Source: Terriglobia bacterium (GTDB lineage Bacteria > Acidobacteriota > Terriglobia > Terriglobales > Acidobacteriaceae). Taken from it: 64,000 bases of DNA. Shown piece after piece: positions 42,070 to 51,215 of the stretch. The stretch lies in NCBI GenBank assembly GCA_020073215.1, contig JAIQFO010000021.1, positions 1 through 64,000 on the forward strand, in the 5' to 3' direction. Below the pieces are notes generated by a model. That model saw nothing but the letters and a program-made list of their open reading frames with translations. It was not told the DNA's origin and did not search any database. The number at the start of each line of letters is the position of its first letter. Position 1 is the stretch's first letter. The translations under genes and the position numbers were made by a program.

Positions 42070-43877
42070 AGGCCCGTGGAAACTACTTTCTGCGTTTGCA
42101 TAGGCGCACGGCCTGCACCCTCGCCGACTCCAGTTCTGTGCCACCGATAGATCACAAACTTGTCAGCGGCCGCCTCCGAAGACAGCTGCACGAGTTCCGC
42201 CCGATGGTCTGGGATGCCGTGCGTCAGCCACTCCTCGTAATACCGCGTAAACTTCTCTCTCCGGCGCAGGACTACGTAGTCGACTCGCGCGGCATCGAGG
42301 TATCGAAGCGCCAGGTCGCCTGTGCAGTAAGGAAAGTACGTGAACTGCGCCCCCGCGTGAAAGGCCAGCGGTATGGAAAGATCCATGATCTTAACTGGAT
42401 AGTTCTGCTGACGCCCGATCCACAGGCCCACTTCCTTGTCAACGCGAGTCGGCAGAGCGCTGTCTACGAACACATACACCCTTCTGACTCCTTGGATCGG
42501 GCTCATGATCGTCGCTAATCCTATCAACCCGGGAACGATACCATAAGAAATCGCGGGGCGAGCTAGCACATTCCATCCCGCAGCAGTGCTGGATGCCTTC
42601 GTCCACAGGCCGGCCTCGAGAAGACCATTTGCTGCCCAGATGCACAACAGTGGGACCAATACAAAGTAGTATCTCTCCTCGCTCCACAACGCAAAAAAGG
42701 TCGCCACAACCGGCGCAGCCCCCACCAACAGGACGAACAACCTGCCCGGGGTCTGAGATCTTCGCCAAGGTCGGCGCAGCGCACCCAGCAGGGCCAACGC
42801 TGGCAAAAGAGGTGCCCCAATCCAATCGGACGACAGTCGTCGCAATAACTCTGGCCCATTCTGACGAACGCCCTTCTCGAAAAAACGAAACGCGTCTTTC
42901 AGCGTTACGTCCTTTCCCCGCATCACCTCAGCATGGGGGCGCATCGGAAATCCCATCCCGTTGAGATTCGCGTCGATGCCATAGAACGCCCACTTCTCCT
43001 CCCAGCGTTGTCCCGACTCTGCATTTGGCACGGAAGACGGTACCTCGTGCCGCCCACCGGGCGACTCGAAATCCACCCCGGGTTTAGTCTCCGCAGCCAA
43101 AATGCGCCTCGCCGTGTAAGAGAAAATCGTGCTCTTCCCCTCCAAGTGAACTTCGCCGGTCGCTTTGTAAATAAAGATGACTTCTGGCAGAGCCAACGCA
43201 CCAAAAACTAGGACTGCGGCGGCAACTCGTTTGCATCGGATGGCGAGGTCTCCCTGGGTCGCAGTAAGCGCGAACAGCACCGCTATCGCGAATCCGGCGG
43301 CACCCTCAGCTCGAACCAAGTAACTGAACCCAAATGCTCCACCCACTAACAACCACAGTTCGATCGAAGCGCTATCCAGCGCCCGAACAACCAAGTACAC
43401 GGACGAGAGCAGGAGCGTGATGTACGGCCCCTCAGAAAACACTGTAAAAGACAAATGGACTAACAGTGGATGCAGCAGGGTTAACAAAGCTGCGATGAAT
43501 CCTACGCGCCGGCTGAACAGGTGCGATGCGACACCAAATACCGGCAGTGGGAGCAGCGCTCCCATAACCAGCGCAACCAGCCGGCCCGCCAATTCATAAT
43601 CGTGGGTTAGAGCCGAAGTTCCAGCAATGAGCAATGGGAAAAGAGGATTGAAGTTCAATTGAGCGCCGGGGGTCACCAGCCCAACGTAGCCTACGCCATT
43701 CCGCAAATTCTCGGCGATTCTCGCGTACTCCGCTCCTTCGGATTCGATCGCGCCCGTTTGCCAGTACGCCCATGCCGCCACACGGACTGCGAAGCTAGCC
43801 GCCACGATTATGGTCAGCAACAACCACACCCGCCGAGGCTGTCTGTTCATCCCGTTGCTACCTTGTCTAAACCTCAT
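42066..43877 (-). CDS. GT39-like membrane glycosyltransferase
   Basis: A 603-residue polytopic membrane protein with about twelve helices; the first loop carries an acidic pattern (GAIESEGAEYARIAENLRNG) followed by NPLFPLLIAG and SEGPYITLLLSSVYL, as in GT-C enzymes of the PMT/ArnT superfamily. The C-terminal soluble portion includes YVVLRRREKFTRYYEEWL. Translationally coupled to the deacetylase. An ATG at 43850 (residue 10) is an alternative start. Confidence 0.78.
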   Translation of the reverse strand: MRFRQGSNGMNRQPRRVWLLLTIIVAASFAVRVAAWAYWQTGAIESEGAEYARIAENLRNGVGYVGLVTPGAQLNFNPLFPLLIAGTSALTHDYELAGRLVALVMGALLPLPVFGVASHLFSRRVGFIAALLTLLHPLLVHLSFTVFSEGPYITLLLSSVYLVVRALDSASIELWLLVGGAFGFSYLVRAEGAAGFAIAVLFALTATQGDLAIRCKRVAAAVLVFGALALPEVIFIYKATGEVHLEGKSTIFSYTARRILAAETKPGVDFESPGGRHEVPSSVPNAESGQRWEEKWAFYGIDANLNGMGFPMRPHAEVMRGKDVTLKDAFRFFEKGVRQNGPELLRRLSSDWIGAPLLPALALLGALRRPWRRSQTPGRLFVLLVGAAPVVATFFALWSEERYYFVLVPLLCIWAANGLLEAGLWTKASSTAAGWNVLARPAISYGIVPGLIGLATIMSPIQGVRRVYVFVDSALPTRVDKEVGLWIGRQQNYPVKIMDLSIPLAFHAGAQFTYFPYCTGDLALRYLDAARVDYVVLRRREKFTRYYEEWLTHGIPDHRAELVQLSSEAAADKFVIYRWHRTGVGEGAGRAPMQTQKVVSTGL

Positions 43878-43963
43878 GCTCCGTTTGTTACAGCTATCTT
43901 ATTGGATTGTTACAAAGGAACACTTGTTCCGTCCGCGTCTCGGTAAGACATTGGGATGGACCC

Positions 43964-45004
43964 TTAATTCAAGACTTTCTCTCGCCAGCGCAAACTAGCA
44001 TCCAGTCGTCCACTTTTGACGAGCTCCTGAATATGCGAGATCCGCATGTAGCGAGGTCCCTCGAAATCCTCGAGCCGCAATCCGAACCGCTGAATCGCCT
44101 CATACAGCTGCTTCGCCCCAGCACGCGCATTCCAGCGTAGCTTGCATTCCGGCAATACTTTGGCCAATTTGCCGAAGTCCACTCGATAACAGCGCGTATC
44201 CGGGCCACCGCCCTGTGCGTACTCAATGCGGCATCCGGGGACGGTTTCATTGACAATCTCCGCCAAGTCACGGATCTGGTAGTTCTCTTCACTAGAACCG
44301 ACGTTAAACGCCTGACAGTGAATCACGTCTCTTGGCGCATCCAACATGGCGATGAAAGCGCGGCCGATGTCTTCAATATGGACAATGGGTCTCCAGGGGG
44401 TACCGTCGCTCTTGATATAGATACGCCCCGTCGTGAACGCCCAGGCAACGAGGTTATTGAGCACAAGATCAAACCGCAATCGTGGCGACACGCCATAGGC
44501 GGTTGCATTGCGCAGGAAAGTCGGACTAAAGCTTGAGTCGGCCAGCTTGGCGAGGTCTTGCTCGACCAGCACTTTCGAGCGTCCATAAGGGGTGACCGGC
44601 CGGAACTCGGCTTCCTCATTCAACAGGGCCTCTCCCCCTGCAGCTCCATAGGTACTGCAAGAAGATGAAAACAGGAACCGTTGGACGCCTGCCTCCTTCG
44701 CGCACTTAGCCAAACGCACCGACGCAACGTGGTTGATGTCGTCCGTCAACGACGGGTTCAGATCCCCCAGCGGATCATTGGACAAAGCTGCCAAGTGCAC
44801 CACGGCATCAAACCCTTCCACGTCTGACGCATCCACATCCCGAAGATCTTTCTTCTTACTGGGAATGCTCGTTAGTGGCTCACCAAATCCGGAATGCTCA
44901 AACCAATCAATGTCCAGTCCACTTACAGTGTGCCCTCGTTCCAATAACATAGGGACTATAATAGCGCCAATATAACCTTTGTCTCCCGTTACTAGTACAC
45001 GCAT
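43964..45004 (-). CDS. NAD-dependent sugar epimerase/dehydratase (extended SDR)
   Basis: A 346-residue extended short-chain dehydrogenase. Rossmann GDKGYIG, HLAALS, active-site SSSCSTYG with YGRSK (Tyr-x3-Lys), and a C-terminal substrate domain. Located between the RfbF-like nucleotidyltransferase and the GT-C genes. With RfbF and a C-methyltransferase upstream it fits a CDP-deoxysugar pathway; whether it is the 4,6-dehydratase or a later reductase/epimerase is not clear. Confidence 0.88.
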   Translation of the reverse strand: MRVLVTGDKGYIGAIIVPMLLERGHTVSGLDIDWFEHSGFGEPLTSIPSKKKDLRDVDASDVEGFDAVVHLAALSNDPLGDLNPSLTDDINHVASVRLAKCAKEAGVQRFLFSSSCSTYGAAGGEALLNEEAEFRPVTPYGRSKVLVEQDLAKLADSSFSPTFLRNATAYGVSPRLRFDLVLNNLVAWAFTTGRIYIKSDGTPWRPIVHIEDIGRAFIAMLDAPRDVIHCQAFNVGSSEENYQIRDLAEIVNETVPGCRIEYAQGGGPDTRCYRVDFGKLAKVLPECKLRWNARAGAKQLYEAIQRFGLRLEDFEGPRYMRISHIQELVKSGRLDASLRWREKVLN

Positions 45005-45079
45005 CTTATTTTTGCTCCTGTCCTAACCATATAACAGCTAAACTCTAAGTAGTACTTGTACACGTTATATCAGACCTGC

Positions 45080-45928
45080 TCATTTCTTTTTTGTTTTCAA
45101 AAGCGGGCTGGCGGAACGGCCCTTTGCAGGGATAACCCCGCCTCCGTTACCTTGCCGCTTCCACAACTGCCAAGGAGCCATCCCCTTGCTGTAGAGGTCG
45201 TCCAGTTCCTGCTTCTCCTTGAAGGTGTCCATGCTCCTCCAGAAACCGTCGTACGGGTGGGCCACGAGTTGCTTTCTCGCGATCAGCCTTTGGAATGGTT
45301 CGTGCACCAATTCCTCCCCAGCCTTGATGTAGTCAAAGATGGTACGCCGAAAAACAAAATACCCGCCATTAATCATCGTCTCAGACTCGCTCAAGGTCTT
45401 GATTTCCTGAACCAACCCGCCACTGCCTATTGAAACACAATGACAACTCAGACTGGGGCGGACGCACAGAAAAGCTGCTGTCTTGCTCTGCCCAGAAAAC
45501 GAATCGATCAGATCGGGGAGGTTGAAGTCCGTCAGGTTGTCACTGTAATTGGCTAAGAACACCTCTTCTCCGTCCAAATATCTCTCCACTGCCTTCAGTC
45601 TCTGGCCGATATTAGCGTTAGTGCCTGTATCAACGAACGTAATCGTCCAATCGTGAATGTCGGAGTTAAACACCTGTAGATCTTTGCCCCCTTTGCGCAA
45701 CACGAAGTCATTGGAGGTAAATTCACAATAGTTGACAAAGTAATTCTTGATAACATCGGCTCGATAACCCAGACAAAGAATGAATTCCTTGTGCCCAAAA
45801 TGTGCATAGTACTTCATTACGTGCCACAGGATAGGACGGTCTCCAACATGCACCATGGGCTTGGGAGTGTTCTCGCCTGCCTCTCTAATTCTCATGCCGA
45901 GTCCGCCACAAAACAGTACGACTTTCAT
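45080..45928 (-). CDS. rfbF: Glucose-1-phosphate cytidylyltransferase-like enzyme (RfbF family)
   Basis: A 282-residue sugar nucleotidyltransferase: MKVVLFCGGLGMRIRE, the activating Lys in NTPKPMVHVGDRPILWHVM, LANYSDNLTDF with the metal-binding Asp, and GFWRSMDTFKEKQEL near the end. RfbF makes CDP-glucose, the entry to 3,6-dideoxyhexoses and branched CDP sugars. ATG 45928 starts the family-typical N-terminus; the upstream TTG would add eight residues. Confidence 0.87.
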   Translation of the reverse strand: MKVVLFCGGLGMRIREAGENTPKPMVHVGDRPILWHVMKYYAHFGHKEFILCLGYRADVIKNYFVNYCEFTSNDFVLRKGGKDLQVFNSDIHDWTITFVDTGTNANIGQRLKAVERYLDGEEVFLANYSDNLTDFNLPDLIDSFSGQSKTAAFLCVRPSLSCHCVSIGSGGLVQEIKTLSESETMINGGYFVFRRTIFDYIKAGEELVHEPFQRLIARKQLVAHPYDGFWRSMDTFKEKQELDDLYSKGMAPWQLWKRQGNGGGVIPAKGRSASPLLKTKKK

Positions 45929-45985
45929 CTGCGCCACGCTCCAGGGTTGCAATATAAGCCGGAAAGCCTGTTCATCGCCGCGCCA

Positions 45986-47245
45986 TCACGGACAAATCCT
46001 AGCTTCGGGAATAGGGATAATGAATTTGCCGCCCCATTCCCGAATATTGGCCATCTGTTGCATGATTTCATTTTTCAGATTCCACGGCAGGATCAGCACG
46101 TAGTCCGGCCGAGTTTCCGTAATTCGTTCGGGGGGATAAATGGGAATATGCGTCCCAGGCGTAAATCGCCCATGTTTGAAGGGATTGCGGTCGACGGTAT
46201 AGTCGATGAAATCGGTTCCGATTCCGCAGTAGTTTAACAACGTATTACCCTTACCTGGGGCTCCATAGCCGACGATCGACTTGTGTGCTTCCTTAGCATC
46301 GATTAAGCACGCCAGGAGTTCGCGCTTCGTCTTCTTAACTTTCTCCGCGAACGAAGAATAGCTCTGAAGGCGCTTCAAGCCGACCGCCTCTTCTCTGGCG
46401 CTCAACTTTACGACGCGGGAACTGATTGGCTTGGAGTCGTCCTCACGGTGCCGGCCAAAAACCCGCAGCGACCCGCCATGAGTGGGCAGCTCTTCCACGT
46501 CAAACAGCACTAGTCCGTGCGCGTCAAGAATCTCTCTGGCGGTCAGAAACGAGAAGTACGAGAAATGCTCATGATAGATCGTGTCAAACTGGTTCTCATC
46601 CATCAACTTCAAAAGGTGCGGGAACTCCAGGGTCAGAGCTCCTCGCGGTTTAAGAAGAATCTTCATCCCGGCAATGAAGTCGCGGAGATCGGGAACCTGA
46701 GCCAGGACATTGTTGCCGACCAGCAAATCCGCCTGTTTTCCTTCAGAGGCTAATTCCGCGGCCAGCTGTTTGCCAAAAAACTTCACAAGAGTCGGAACCT
46801 TCTTCTCCTCCGCAGCTCTCGCGACGTTCGCCGCAGGCTCAATGCCGAGCACGGGAATTCCCTTCTGCACGAAATACTGCAGCAGGTAGCCGTCGTTGCT
46901 GGCGAGTTCCACGACCAAGCTCTTCTCATTCAGTCGAAAGCGATCGAGCATCTGCTCGGTATAACGCCGGCAGTGTTCGAGCCAGCTCTCGGAGTACGAG
47001 GAGAAGTAAGCATATTCGGTGAAAATATTGTCCGGACTGACAAACTCTTCCAGCTGAACCAGAAAGCACTTCCCACATACGAATACATGCAATGGATAAA
47101 AGGGCTCCATCTGACTTAGCTGCTCAGGCCGCAGGTAGGTTTCGCACAGCGGCGACATGCCCAAATCCACGAACGTATGGCGTAATTCTGACTTACAGAA
47201 TCGGCACGCCCCGGATCGTTCCACCAACTCGCTCTTCATAACCAC
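45986..47245 (-). CDS. Sugar C-methyltransferase (TylCIII-like, SAM-dependent)
   Basis: A 419-residue three-domain methyltransferase: N-terminal zinc-binding domain (CRFCKSEL ... CGKCFLVQLEEF, four Cys), a class I SAM domain (VVELASNDGYLLQYF, NNVLAQVPD) and the C-terminal Methyltransf_14 domain (VGYGAPGKGNTLLNYCGI, YVLILPWNLKNEI). Relatives add a methyl carbon at C-3 of NDP-4-keto-deoxysugars, with tautomerisation by YHEHFSYFS-like residues. Beside RfbF it predicts a branched C-methyl CDP-sugar. GTG 47245 or ATG 47239 as start. Confidence 0.9.
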   Translation of the reverse strand: MVMKSELVERSGACRFCKSELRHTFVDLGMSPLCETYLRPEQLSQMEPFYPLHVFVCGKCFLVQLEEFVSPDNIFTEYAYFSSYSESWLEHCRRYTEQMLDRFRLNEKSLVVELASNDGYLLQYFVQKGIPVLGIEPAANVARAAEEKKVPTLVKFFGKQLAAELASEGKQADLLVGNNVLAQVPDLRDFIAGMKILLKPRGALTLEFPHLLKLMDENQFDTIYHEHFSYFSFLTAREILDAHGLVLFDVEELPTHGGSLRVFGRHREDDSKPISSRVVKLSAREEAVGLKRLQSYSSFAEKVKKTKRELLACLIDAKEAHKSIVGYGAPGKGNTLLNYCGIGTDFIDYTVDRNPFKHGRFTPGTHIPIYPPERITETRPDYVLILPWNLKNEIMQQMANIREWGGKFIIPIPEARICP

Positions 47246-47265
47246 AATTGCCGTGCCCTCTCCAA

Positions 47266-48603
47266 CTACGCGCTCTTACCGACTCGCATCCGCTCCAAGG
47301 CCTTCTGGGCAGCGTTTTCGCCGCTGATGAAGGCTTCGTCCGTCCAAATGTAAAGCCAGTCTCCGTAGCGGCCACAATAGGCGACACCTATGTCGTCGAG
47401 ATATGCATGCACAGTCGCCAATGCATCGGCACGCTCCAGATCGAAGATAATTTGCGCATAATGGCTCACATGGACATTCGTGTGCAGGATCTTGTCATCC
47501 TCCCGCAACACGCCACAGCGCTTGAGATCCGCGACCACGGGCGCAACGTAATCCTCGGGAGAGCCCTTCATCGGCATGTATTTCTGCGAGAAATAGACCT
47601 CAGCCTGGATGCTGCCGCATCCCGGCGGCACGGTGTGAGGCGAGAACATATGGGGAAAACTGAGTCGCGTGAAGCATATATCCCGGTCGTAGAAGTACGT
47701 CCACTGTCCTTGCGACAAATCGGAGCGATTTATCCCGAGATTGACCATGACACAACTGGTGTAAGCCAATTTCCTGGCCGCCGCGACTACATCGGGCGGC
47801 GCGCCTGCGATCATTGGAACCAACTCGGTCAAAGGCACAGAGGAAATTACCGCGTCATACCCAGCAACAACCCCGTTCGCGAAGTGCAGTTCTTTCGCGG
47901 CTGGGTCGAGGCGCACGAGTTGATGGCGAAGATTGATTTGCGTCTGTTCAGGCAGCAGACTCAAGTAGGAGACAAACCCGTCGTAGGAGGGATAGCGGAC
48001 ATAGTCTACGTAGTGAACGTCCGGTGTTTCAGGAGACAGTGCACCGACCAGGACCTCTTCCAGTTTTGCGCGATACAACCGAGGTCCCAGCCAAGAGGTG
48101 CTCATGTTATCGGCGGTCGTGGTGTGGTACTTAAACCCGTACTCCATGGGAAAGGTTTCGGCAAATGTCCTGCCATAACTCGCAATCAGCCAATCCGCGT
48201 AGTTGTCGATCGGCTTATGTTCTATATGATTCTCCTGATCGTGCTGGGCCCCAATAAAGTCGCACAGGCAGTTCACTACCAGATCGGTCGGCAAACCGGA
48301 TAGATTGCATATCGCAGGATGCTTGATCCAATGTCCCTTCCAGTAGTTATTGGGACGGGCGTGAATGACCTCGTACTTTTCGTGGACGCTCTGGGCAAAG
48401 AGCTTTTGCAGACGTTCGTGCTTGGTGAAGGAGACATGGGGTCCTTCATCAAAGATGAAACCGCTAGCATGCTTAAATGACGCGGTATGTCCACCGTAAT
48501 ACCCGTTCTTGTCGTACGTGATTGAGGGCACGCCTTCCTGGTGCAGCCGATGAGCTGCACCCCATCCCGCCATGCCTGAACCTAGAATCGCAACTCTTTC
48601 CAT
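47266..48603 (-). CDS. FAD-dependent oxidoreductase, amine-oxidase/UDP-galactopyranose-mutase-like
   Basis: A 445-residue flavoprotein with an N-terminal dinucleotide-binding motif (VAILGSGMAGWGAAHRL, GGHTASF, FDEGPHVSF) and a C-terminal FAD-closing segment (LYIWTDEAFISGENAA). Related proteins occur in many polysaccharide loci, annotated as protoporphyrinogen-oxidase- or UGM-like. Substrate not determinable; a mutase or dehydrogenase acting on a nucleotide sugar or lipid-linked sugar is plausible. GGAGG lies 10 nt before the ATG. Confidence 0.82.
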   Translation of the reverse strand: MERVAILGSGMAGWGAAHRLHQEGVPSITYDKNGYYGGHTASFKHASGFIFDEGPHVSFTKHERLQKLFAQSVHEKYEVIHARPNNYWKGHWIKHPAICNLSGLPTDLVVNCLCDFIGAQHDQENHIEHKPIDNYADWLIASYGRTFAETFPMEYGFKYHTTTADNMSTSWLGPRLYRAKLEEVLVGALSPETPDVHYVDYVRYPSYDGFVSYLSLLPEQTQINLRHQLVRLDPAAKELHFANGVVAGYDAVISSVPLTELVPMIAGAPPDVVAAARKLAYTSCVMVNLGINRSDLSQGQWTYFYDRDICFTRLSFPHMFSPHTVPPGCGSIQAEVYFSQKYMPMKGSPEDYVAPVVADLKRCGVLREDDKILHTNVHVSHYAQIIFDLERADALATVHAYLDDIGVAYCGRYGDWLYIWTDEAFISGENAAQKALERMRVGKSA

Positions 48604-48656
48604 CGTCTAACTTCCTCCGTATCCTTACTTATCCGCTTTATTGCTTCTCATATCGG

Positions 48657-49604
48657 TCACACTTGTGTGACATTGTAGATGTCGGGGGAACTTTCCAGCT
48701 TTCCACGGTACCAGTCGACAGTGCGCTTCAGCCCGTCCTGCAATGGCACTTGAGGCTTCCATCCTATTTTGGCAAATGTTTCGGCGGTTTTGGCAAGGCG
48801 CGTTGGTTCGAGCGGTCTGTCCGGCAACGCACCAAACTCCGCATTTACCCCAGCCCCAATCGAGATGACCAATTGCTCCACGATTCCGCGAATCGAAACC
48901 AGTTCCCCTGTTCCCAAGTCCAGGGTCGCGCCGTCCACGCCGCCGGCTTGAGCCAGTGCCAGGAAACCATCCACGACATCAGACACGTAGATCCAGTCTA
49001 CTAGACGCTCTCCGCTGCTGATCTTAGGTGTTCTTCCTTGCAACAACGAAAGGGTGACATAGGGAATCAACTTGGTAAAATCCATTTGCCCAGGCCCATA
49101 AACCATGAATACGCGGGCAATCACGACCGGCAACTTATAAAGCGCATGAAACATACGGGCGTAGCCGCTGCTGGCCCATTTCGCCGCGGCATAAGGCGCC
49201 GAGGGGAATGTCTCTCCATTTTCGACGTCAGGCTCGGCCAGAGAGCCGGTCAGAATCACGCGACGGCAATTGGTCTCGGCAGCCACAATAAGAAGGTTTA
49301 CTGTACTCTGCAAGTTGCTCCGAAACGTAGGAAGCACGTGCTCAATACCAGGTGCGCCTTTCACGTGGCTGGCTAAGTGAAAGATCACTTCCGGTCGAAC
49401 CTCGCCAACGATCTTCTTCACCTGCTCCAGATCCGCAAGATCAGCCTGCCACCAGCATTGATCGCCAAAATCGGCTGGGCGCCGCGAGCGGTACACAGCA
49501 TGCACCTCTGCCCCTTCCTGACACAAACGAAGGCACAAGTGTGAGCCGATGAATCCGTTTGCTCCGGTAACCAGAATTCGTTGTCCATCAAGACAGCTGC
49601 GCAT
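48657..49604 (-). CDS. NAD-dependent sugar epimerase/reductase (extended SDR)
   Basis: A 315-residue extended SDR: GANGFIGSHL Rossmann motif, LASHVKG, active site LTGSLAEP with YAAAK (Tyr-x3-Lys), ARVFMVYGPGQ, VDWIYVSDVVDGF. Likely a 4-reductase or epimerase late in the deoxysugar pathway. ATG 49604 has AAGGA 7 nt upstream; a GTG immediately before it is equally possible. Confidence 0.88.
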   Translation of the reverse strand: MRSCLDGQRILVTGANGFIGSHLCLRLCQEGAEVHAVYRSRRPADFGDQCWWQADLADLEQVKKIVGEVRPEVIFHLASHVKGAPGIEHVLPTFRSNLQSTVNLLIVAAETNCRRVILTGSLAEPDVENGETFPSAPYAAAKWASSGYARMFHALYKLPVVIARVFMVYGPGQMDFTKLIPYVTLSLLQGRTPKISSGERLVDWIYVSDVVDGFLALAQAGGVDGATLDLGTGELVSIRGIVEQLVISIGAGVNAEFGALPDRPLEPTRLAKTAETFAKIGWKPQVPLQDGLKRTVDWYRGKLESSPDIYNVTQV

Positions 49605-49776
49605 CACTATGTCCTTCTGTCCGGAGGTAACTTCTCAACTTCGTAACTAGCCTTCAAACAACCGCACGGAATTCTGAGTGCCCCACTCAAAACTACTTCT
49701 GAGACTAAGTTCTAGTATTGAGACACGAAATATTGAGTCACCGAACGGCAGCCTCCGATACTCCAGTACGAAACCT

Positions 49777-51114
49777 TCATATGATTACACTCGTAGGTGC
49801 TTCCTTCGCGGGTTGTGTCCGTAAGGCTTGCGCTGCCAGCGGCCACCGAGCGCTCTGTTCGGGCCAGAGTATCTCGGCCACTCGGCCACGAGGTGATTCC
49901 ACATCGTTCATCGAAATCACATCATCCTTCGAAACGTTCCGACGCAGCCTGCATCCTTCTGAAAGACCGATGGGCAGCGCTGCCACGGCGCGAGCGGCGG
50001 TGACGTTATCGATCAGCCCGTACGTGCAAAACCCACCGATTCCGTCGAGGCGCTCCCCGGCTTTCAAATCGCGCTTGGCCATGGTCACCACTTCACAGAC
50101 GGGGCCTGCGAGGGGTGCAACGGTCGGATCACGATGGATGACGGCTCGGCCGATGGTCGACGCGATCTGGGCATACGGCAGATGATACGGCGTGTAGAAA
50201 ACGTAGAATGGGCCGTCTCCGAGCTTGTAATACGCCAACTGAACCTTCTTGAGCGCCGATTCCTCGTGGACGATAACAAACGCCCCCGTGTGCGGCGCCG
50301 CACCCAGCGCGTAGTCGACCAAGCCCGTAGCGACCATCTGGTCCGCCGGCAGTAGGTCCCCCATCTCCCGGACGTGCTCGCAGGCAGGCCCGTACATGCC
50401 ACGTCGGCCAGCATGAAATCCCGTTGCATTGGCAAGGACAGTCGCCTCCATCGATAACTTGGTAGCGTCGGCAAATGAAGTGACTTTCCTAACATCCAGG
50501 TCGTGTTTCTCCGCAAAAGCACGTTGAGTCTCGGGAGTCCTGTAGTAGTCGACCATGCCTTTAAGGTTGCCCGCTGCCACAGGACGAAGCCCCAAGGATC
50601 GGAGATAGCGAAGCAGGGTCATCGCCACCCCCGGTTCATCCCCGTCCGTGTGGGTGACGACCACCCCAGCCATGTCTGCTTTCACCTTCAGAATCGGGCC
50701 GAGGAGCGAATCCAGTTCGGCGTTCACCAACACCACATGCTTGCCATGGTCGAACGCCTCGAGGACCACACCGGCTGCGGCTTCGACAGTGCCCGTGACC
50801 TCCACGAGCACATCAATAACATCACAGGCGGCCAATACCAACGGGTTCTCAGTCAGGACCGGCAAGCCGCGGGCGATCGCAGCTTCCGCCTCGCGGGCAG
50901 TCTCTACCCGACGCCACTCCGTTATGCCAGCTTCCCGGAATGCCCGTTCGCCATGCGCCGGCGTCCGATTCGCGATCGCTACCAGACGAATCCCCGGTGC
51001 GGGTGTTCCAAGCTGCAAGGCAATGGCACGGCCCGACGCGCCTGCCCCAACCATTCCGACACGGATGGGACGACCCGTGGCTTCTCGCTCTCGAAGTGCA
51101 GTATCGACAATCAT
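49777..51114 (-). CDS. NAD(P)-dependent dehydrogenase with C-terminal SAF domain
   Basis: A protein of about 445 residues: N-terminal Rossmann domain (IRVGMVGAGASGRAIALQL), a homoserine-dehydrogenase-like middle (DVLVEVTGTVEAAAGVV, VVLVNAELDSLLGPIL, THTDGDEPGVAMTLLRYL) and a C-terminal SAF domain (MAKRDLKAGERLDGIGGFCTYGL). SAF domains occur in sialic-acid synthases, altronate dehydratases and antifreeze-like folds. Similar proteins occur in polysaccharide clusters; the reaction is unknown. ATG 51114 has GGGGA 5 nt upstream and is preferred over a TTG at 51144. Confidence 0.82.
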   Translation of the reverse strand: MIVDTALREREATGRPIRVGMVGAGASGRAIALQLGTPAPGIRLVAIANRTPAHGERAFREAGITEWRRVETAREAEAAIARGLPVLTENPLVLAACDVIDVLVEVTGTVEAAAGVVLEAFDHGKHVVLVNAELDSLLGPILKVKADMAGVVVTHTDGDEPGVAMTLLRYLRSLGLRPVAAGNLKGMVDYYRTPETQRAFAEKHDLDVRKVTSFADATKLSMEATVLANATGFHAGRRGMYGPACEHVREMGDLLPADQMVATGLVDYALGAAPHTGAFVIVHEESALKKVQLAYYKLGDGPFYVFYTPYHLPYAQIASTIGRAVIHRDPTVAPLAGPVCEVVTMAKRDLKAGERLDGIGGFCTYGLIDNVTAARAVAALPIGLSEGCRLRRNVSKDDVISMNDVESPRGRVAEILWPEQSARWPLAAQALRTQPAKEAPTSVII

Positions 51115-51215
51115 CGGCGTCCCCGCGCTACACTCGCGGCCCAATAGCGATCTGCTCAGAACCGCACATTTTCTTCATCACGTTCTTGCGATAAACCAGA
51201 GTGATCAACAATACA

